From Rhizobium sp. WSM4643 (GTDB lineage: Bacteria; Pseudomonadota; Alphaproteobacteria; Rhizobiales; Rhizobiaceae): 64,000 nucleotides of DNA. This document shows positions 61,316-64,000 of the stretch, piece after piece. Where the stretch lies: NCBI RefSeq assembly GCF_025152745.1, contig NZ_CP104043.1:248001-312000 (forward strand), written 5' to 3'. The notes under the pieces are model-generated. The model made no database searches. It was not told where the DNA came from and saw nothing but the letters and a program-made list of their open reading frames with translations. Position 1 is the first letter of the stretch; each line of letters begins with the position of its first letter. A program made the position numbers and the translations under genes.

Positions 61316-62080
61316 TTATCGCGCCAGCCAACCGCCATCGACGGGCAGCACCGTTCCATGCACGTAGTCGGATGCCGATGATGCCAGGAATACGGCCGCG
61401 CCGCCGAGTTCATCAGGCGTTCCCCAGCGACCGGCCGGGATGCGGCCAAGGATGGCGGCATTGCGGTCGGCATCCTCGCGCAGCGCCGTGGTGTTGTTGG
61501 TGACGAAATAACCGGGGGCGATGGCATTGACGTTGACGCCCTTGCCGGCCCATTCGCAAGCAAGCAGCTTCGTCAGTCCCGCGAGGCCGCTTTTCGAGGC
61601 GGTATAGGAGGGAATGCGGATGCCGCCCTGGAAGGAGAGCAGCGAGGCGATGTTGATGATCTTGCCCCTGCCCTTGTCGACCATGTGGCGGCCGGCCGCC
61701 TGCGACAGGAAGAAAGCCGTCTTCAGGTTGACGTCGATCACCGCGTCCCAGTCTTCCTCGGTGAAGTCGAGCGCATCGGCGCGGCGGATGATGCCGGCAT
61801 TGTTGACGAGGATGTCGAGGCCGCCGAAGGTCTGGATGGTCTCAGTGACAATCCGCTTGACCGGTTCGATGCTGGCAAGATCGGCCTTGATGACATGGAA
61901 GCGGCTTCCCGCTTCCTTCACCAGCGCCTCGGTTTCGTCCATCGAGGAGCGTCCGACGGCGACGATCGACGCACCAGCCTCTGCCAGTGCGGCCGCGATG
62001 GCTTGGCCGATACCGGTATTGGCGCCGGTGACGACGGCAACCCGGCCGGAAAGATCGAAGGGATTTGCCACGACGCTCAC
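61316..62080 (-). CDS. kduD: 2-dehydro-3-deoxy-D-gluconate 5-dehydrogenase
   Basis: A 254-residue SDR that reduces 2,5-diketo-3-deoxygluconate to 2-keto-3-deoxygluconate in pectin/uronate degradation. TGANTGIG, NNAGIIRR, NIASLLSF and YTASKSG carry the cofactor and catalytic residues, and the length equals other KduD proteins. The start is GTG, overlapping the kduI stop by 4 bp (GTGA), indicating coupled translation. Confidence 0.92.
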   Translation of the reverse strand: MSVVANPFDLSGRVAVVTGANTGIGQAIAAALAEAGASIVAVGRSSMDETEALVKEAGSRFHVIKADLASIEPVKRIVTETIQTFGGLDILVNNAGIIRRADALDFTEEDWDAVIDVNLKTAFFLSQAAGRHMVDKGRGKIINIASLLSFQGGIRIPSYTASKSGLAGLTKLLACEWAGKGVNVNAIAPGYFVTNNTTALREDADRNAAILGRIPAGRWGTPDELGGAAVFLASSASDYVHGTVLPVDGGWLAR

Positions 62081-62913
62081 CTCAGATCCGCAATGGCGAT
62101 ATGGTCCATGTCGGTGAAGCTCTTATTGTCGCCGGCCATCGCCCAGATGAAGCTGTAATTCTTGGTGCCGGCGCCCGAATGGATCGACCAGGGCGGCGAG
62201 ATGACCGCCTGTTCGTTGGCGACAAGCATATGCCGGGTCTGTTGCGGCTCGCCCATGAAGTGGAACACACGCTGCTCCGCTTCCAGATCGAAATAGAGAT
62301 AGGCTTCCATGCGGCGGTCATGCGTATGGGCAGGCATAGTGTTCCAAACGCTGCCCGGTTCGATCATGGTGAAGCCCAGCGTGAGTTGGCAAGACTGGCA
62401 GACGTCCGGATGGATGAACTGGTAGATCGACCGCTTGTTGGCCGTTGCGGCTTCGCCCGGCGTCAGGTGACGGGCCTTTTCGCGGGTGAGCAACACGGTC
62501 GGGTGCGCTTGATGCGCCGGCGTCGAGACCAGATAGAATTTTGCCGGATTGGCAGCATCCGCGCTCTCGAACCTGATGTCCTTGGCGCCCTTGCCGACAT
62601 AGAGGCAATCATATTTGGCAAGATCGTAATTCGTGCCGTCGACGATGATGCGGCCGGCACCGCCGATGTTCAGGGCGCCGAGTTCACGCTCAGCAAGGAA
62701 GGTTTCCTGTCCGATCGCTGTCGGAGCCGTCAGCGTTAGCCCGGGGCCGAGCGGCGTCGCGCCGCCGATGACCATCCGGTCGTAATGCGAATAGGTGAGC
62801 CGGATCTCGCCACTCGCGAAGACGGTTTCCACCAGAAAATGACGCCGCAGCGTCTCCGTGTCGAAATTGCGCACGGCCTCGGGATGGGAGGCGTGCCTCA
62901 CGTCGATCTGCAT
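62077..62913 (-). CDS. kduI: 5-dehydro-4-deoxy-D-glucuronate isomerase
   Basis: A 278-residue cupin-type isomerase, the same length as E. coli KduI. It converts 5-keto-4-deoxyuronate to 2,5-diketo-3-deoxygluconate. The zinc ligands lie in PAHTHDRRMEAYLYF (two His, one Glu) and in WSIHSGAGTKNYSF (His). It is the first gene of the kdu operon; its promoter region carries a FadR-type operator. Confidence 0.94.
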   Translation of the reverse strand: MQIDVRHASHPEAVRNFDTETLRRHFLVETVFASGEIRLTYSHYDRMVIGGATPLGPGLTLTAPTAIGQETFLAERELGALNIGGAGRIIVDGTNYDLAKYDCLYVGKGAKDIRFESADAANPAKFYLVSTPAHQAHPTVLLTREKARHLTPGEAATANKRSIYQFIHPDVCQSCQLTLGFTMIEPGSVWNTMPAHTHDRRMEAYLYFDLEAEQRVFHFMGEPQQTRHMLVANEQAVISPPWSIHSGAGTKNYSFIWAMAGDNKSFTDMDHIAIADLR

Positions 62914-63016
62914 GTCAATTTTCCTTCCGCTTCATTGTCGCCACGGGTCGTCTCTATCTCGGGAGCCAGTCTTGTCCGGCCGGTCCCGCCGCGGCGGTAT
63001 CCAGTTGGTTACATAG

Positions 63017-63027
63017 TTGTACGACAA
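63017..63027. promoter_or_regulatory. FadR-type GntR operator upstream of kduI
   Basis: TTGTACGACAA fits the TNGTNNNACNA consensus of FadR-branch GntR regulators exactly. It lies about 105 bp upstream of the kduI start and within the only long upstream region of the operon. The GntR protein encoded at the operon end is the natural ligand. Confidence 0.6.
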
Positions 63028-63191
63028 GTTTGCTGTCAACAGGTTTGTCGGTGGGCGCTTGAGGAGACGCAAGGCCCGCAAGAGCACGAAAGAAAATCTG
63101 GGAATAACAGGAGAATTTCTGGAAATGATTACGCCATCATCCAAGCGGTCGTTCTTGGCGCGATCCGGCAGTGCTATTGGCCAAAACGAAA

Positions 63192-63225
63192 AAAGCCTGC
63201 CGCGGGAGGAGGTGCGGCAGGCTTT
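63192..63225 (-). terminator. last anti-SD hairpin, also the Rho-independent terminator
   Basis: A perfect 12-bp stem (AAAGCCTGCCGC with GCGGCAGGCTTT) encloses a 10-nt loop, ACCTCCTCCC on the minus strand. Minus-strand T residues follow directly, interrupted by one CG. It is therefore both the fifth member of the anti-Shine-Dalgarno hairpin series and the transcription end of the DUF1127 unit. Confidence 0.85.
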
Positions 63226-63240
63226 CGTAAAAAACCGAAC

Positions 63241-63265
63241 GACAGCTGGGAGGAGGAGTGCTGTC
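63241..63265 (-). ncRNA. anti-SD hairpin 4 of the cuckoo/CcsR-like array
   Basis: The stem GACAGC/GCTGTC (6 bp) encloses a 13-nt loop containing CCTCCTCCC (minus strand, 63248-63256). It lies 15 bp before the terminating hairpin. Predicted to be processed from the DUF1127 transcript. Confidence 0.7.
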
Positions 63266-63275
63266 ATTCCACAGA

Positions 63276-63299
63276 CGACCCTGGGAGGAGGACGGGGCG
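63276..63299 (-). ncRNA. anti-SD hairpin 3 of the cuckoo/CcsR-like array
   Basis: CCTCCTCCC (minus strand, 63283-63291) sits in the loop of a stem made by a CGCCCC/GGGTCG pairing with one internal mismatch. This is the least stable stem of the set, and the exact ends are uncertain. Confidence 0.6.
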
Positions 63300-63306
63300 C
63301 CTGTAC

Positions 63307-63342
63307 ATCGAAGGGACGCGGGAGGAGGTGCATCGCTTCGAT
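63307..63342 (-). ncRNA. anti-SD hairpin 2 of the cuckoo/CcsR-like array
   Basis: An outer 7-bp stem (ATCGAAG at 63307-63313 with CTTCGAT at 63336-63342) and a short inner pairing hold CCTCCTCCC (minus strand, 63320-63328) in the apical loop. Confidence 0.7.
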
Positions 63343-63465
63343 AGAAATAATCATACTTATTTTCTTGCTCAGTTGATAGGCATTTCTTTGCAGGGCAGCT
63401 ATGCGTTATGCGAAAAGCGGGAGGCTCGATTCACCTGGTCCATCTGCCGGAAGCACAAAAAGCAA

Positions 63466-63493
63466 AGCGCCCGCTCGGGAGGAAGCAGGCGCT
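63466..63493 (-). ncRNA. anti-SD hairpin 1 of the cuckoo/CcsR-like array
   Basis: A 10-bp stem (AGCGCCTGCT and AGCGGGCGCT on the minus strand, with one G-U pair) encloses an 8-nt loop TCCTCCCG, a shortened form of the motif. It lies 35 bp after the DUF1127 stop codon, so it is the first hairpin of the transcript. A weaker CCTCCC with a 4-bp stem at about 63417-63428 may be a degenerate extra copy. Confidence 0.65.
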
Positions 63494-63528
63494 GGCATGG
63501 TCTTGAAGATGCTTGGTCTAAGCTGCCG

Positions 63529-63675
63529 TTAGCGGGCGATGGCTGCGCGGGCGACGTTGCGGATGTCGCCGCGGCCGATGCCGAGGTCGTCCAGTTCGCG
63601 TGCGGACATACGACCCAGTTCAGCGACCGTCTGACGATACTTGCGCCAGTTATTGAAAGAGCGTGCTACGTTCAT
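63529..63675 (-). CDS. DUF1127 domain protein (CcaF1-like)
   Basis: A 48-residue, strongly basic protein, MNVARSFNNWRKYRQTVAEL followed by a region with LDDLGIGRGDIRNVAR. That is the DUF1127 signature (helix, RELDDLGI, helix). GGGG followed by ATCATC precedes the ATG. In Rhodobacter a DUF1127 protein encoded ahead of CCUCCUCCC sRNAs binds RNA and influences their maturation; this gene has the same context. It was found by translating the region, being short. Confidence 0.88.
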   Translation of the reverse strand: MNVARSFNNWRKYRQTVAELGRMSARELDDLGIGRGDIRNVARAAIAR

Positions 63676-63856
63676 GATGATCCCCTTTCGTGGGCTTTCG
63701 AAGCTTAGCTGCCAGTCCTTGGCGCTTCGTTCGCTTCGATGAGGTGTATATAATATGAGACCGCCAATTATTGCAGCGCCAATGCGTCAGTGCACCTATG
63801 CGGCGCTTGCATGGGTCGCGATGTTTTGCAGCGTCAGGATCCGAACCGCTTCGCGG

Positions 63857-64000
63857 TCAGAGTTTGAAACGATCGAAGGCCGTCAGCCGCACCATCGGCG
63901 GCTCCGCCTCGGCCCACCGGTAAATATCCGAGCGCAGATAGGAAAGCTCGTCGCCGAGATCCTCTTCGCCGACTTCGATCCACCAGGACTTCAGGCGACC
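63857..64000 (-). CDS. 3' end of an unidentified minus-strand gene
   Basis: Forty-seven codons and a TGA are open to the window edge, ending EAEPPMVRLTAFDRFKL. The fragment is rich in aromatic and acidic residues (KSWWIEVGEEDLGDELSYLR). Codon use is like the rest of the window. I do not recognise the family. The 181 bp between it and the DUF1127 start hold the likely promoter of the DUF1127 unit, including a TATATA-rich stretch near 63747-63760. Confidence 0.6.
   Translation of the reverse strand, partial: GRLKSWWIEVGEEDLGDELSYLRSDIYRWAEAEPPMVRLTAFDRFKL

Noticed and set aside
63204..63328. Four strong GGGAGGAGG sequences on the plus strand that look like ribosome-binding sites in tandem
   Set aside because: No open frames follow them on the plus strand. 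They are the complement of the CCTCCTCCC hairpin loops behind the minus-strand DUF1127 gene.
1..64000. CRISPR arrays, rRNA, complete tRNA genes, prophage or conjugative modules
   Set aside because: Searched by eye for spaced direct repeats, cloverleafs, integrases and structural genes; none found apart from the single insertion sequence.

Overview
The window looks like a chromosomal or large-replicon segment of a fast-growing Rhizobium (R. leguminosarum / R. etli type) or a close relative. The evidence is high-GC coding sequence, many ABC-type uptake systems with adjacent catabolic genes, choline-O-sulfate sulfatase with its LysR regulator, an intracellular PHB depolymerase, a TPP-riboswitch thiMED operon, rhizobial-type intergenic palindromic repeats, and a DUF1127 gene followed by anti-Shine-Dalgarno hairpins. 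Species assignment is inference; no rRNA, tRNA or CRISPR array was found.

Layout. 1-4.6 kb: the 3' end of an amidohydrolase/deacetylase, an IclR regulator, a stress-type SDR, a TetR regulator with a two-palindrome operator, and small proteins. 4.8-11.7 kb: amidase, TIM-barrel isomerase, betC and its LysR regulator, an HpcH/HpaI aldolase, and a frameshifted spermidine-synthase-like gene. 11.9-14.3 kb: thiM-thiE-thiD in a 4-bp-overlap operon behind a TPP riboswitch. 15.3-22.4 kb: a dipeptide-type ABC transporter operon that also encodes a RidA protein and a SelA-fold PLP enzyme. 22.4-26 kb: phaZ, GST, ureidoglycine aminohydrolase, GNAT. 26.05-27.71 kb: an intact insertion sequence with a 5-bp target duplication. 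28-33 kb: a MOSC/reductase/ferredoxin fusion, a Mug glycosylase, a YdcZ transporter pair, a dienelactone hydrolase.

33.4-38.8 kb: a sugar ABC transporter operon (oxidoreductase, two permeases, binding protein, MalK-type ATPase). 38.9-39.8 kb: a two-gene unit in which both genes are broken (nonsense codon in a cupin, frameshift in a small membrane protein), divergent from a LysR gene. 41.1-48.9 kb: a catabolic island with a D-threonine aldolase-like enzyme, an M81 peptidase, NTF2-like, RidA, RpiR, SDR, MFS and ROK genes. 49.4-55.1 kb: the relic of one GH20 hexosaminidase gene and, 3.5 kb further on, an intact one, with DMT, AraC, SDR and HxlR genes between them. 55.6-60.5 kb: a DHA2 exporter and a large GH94-type phosphorylase. 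60.5-63.03 kb: kduI-kduD-gntR for uronate catabolism, with a FadR-type operator.

The most unusual element is at 63.19-63.68 kb on the minus strand: a 48-aa DUF1127 gene followed by five hairpins whose loops carry CCUCCUCCC or a close variant, the last of which is also a Rho-independent terminator. This matches the architecture of the alphaproteobacterial CcsR/cuckoo sRNA loci. The window closes with the 3' end of an unidentified minus-strand gene.
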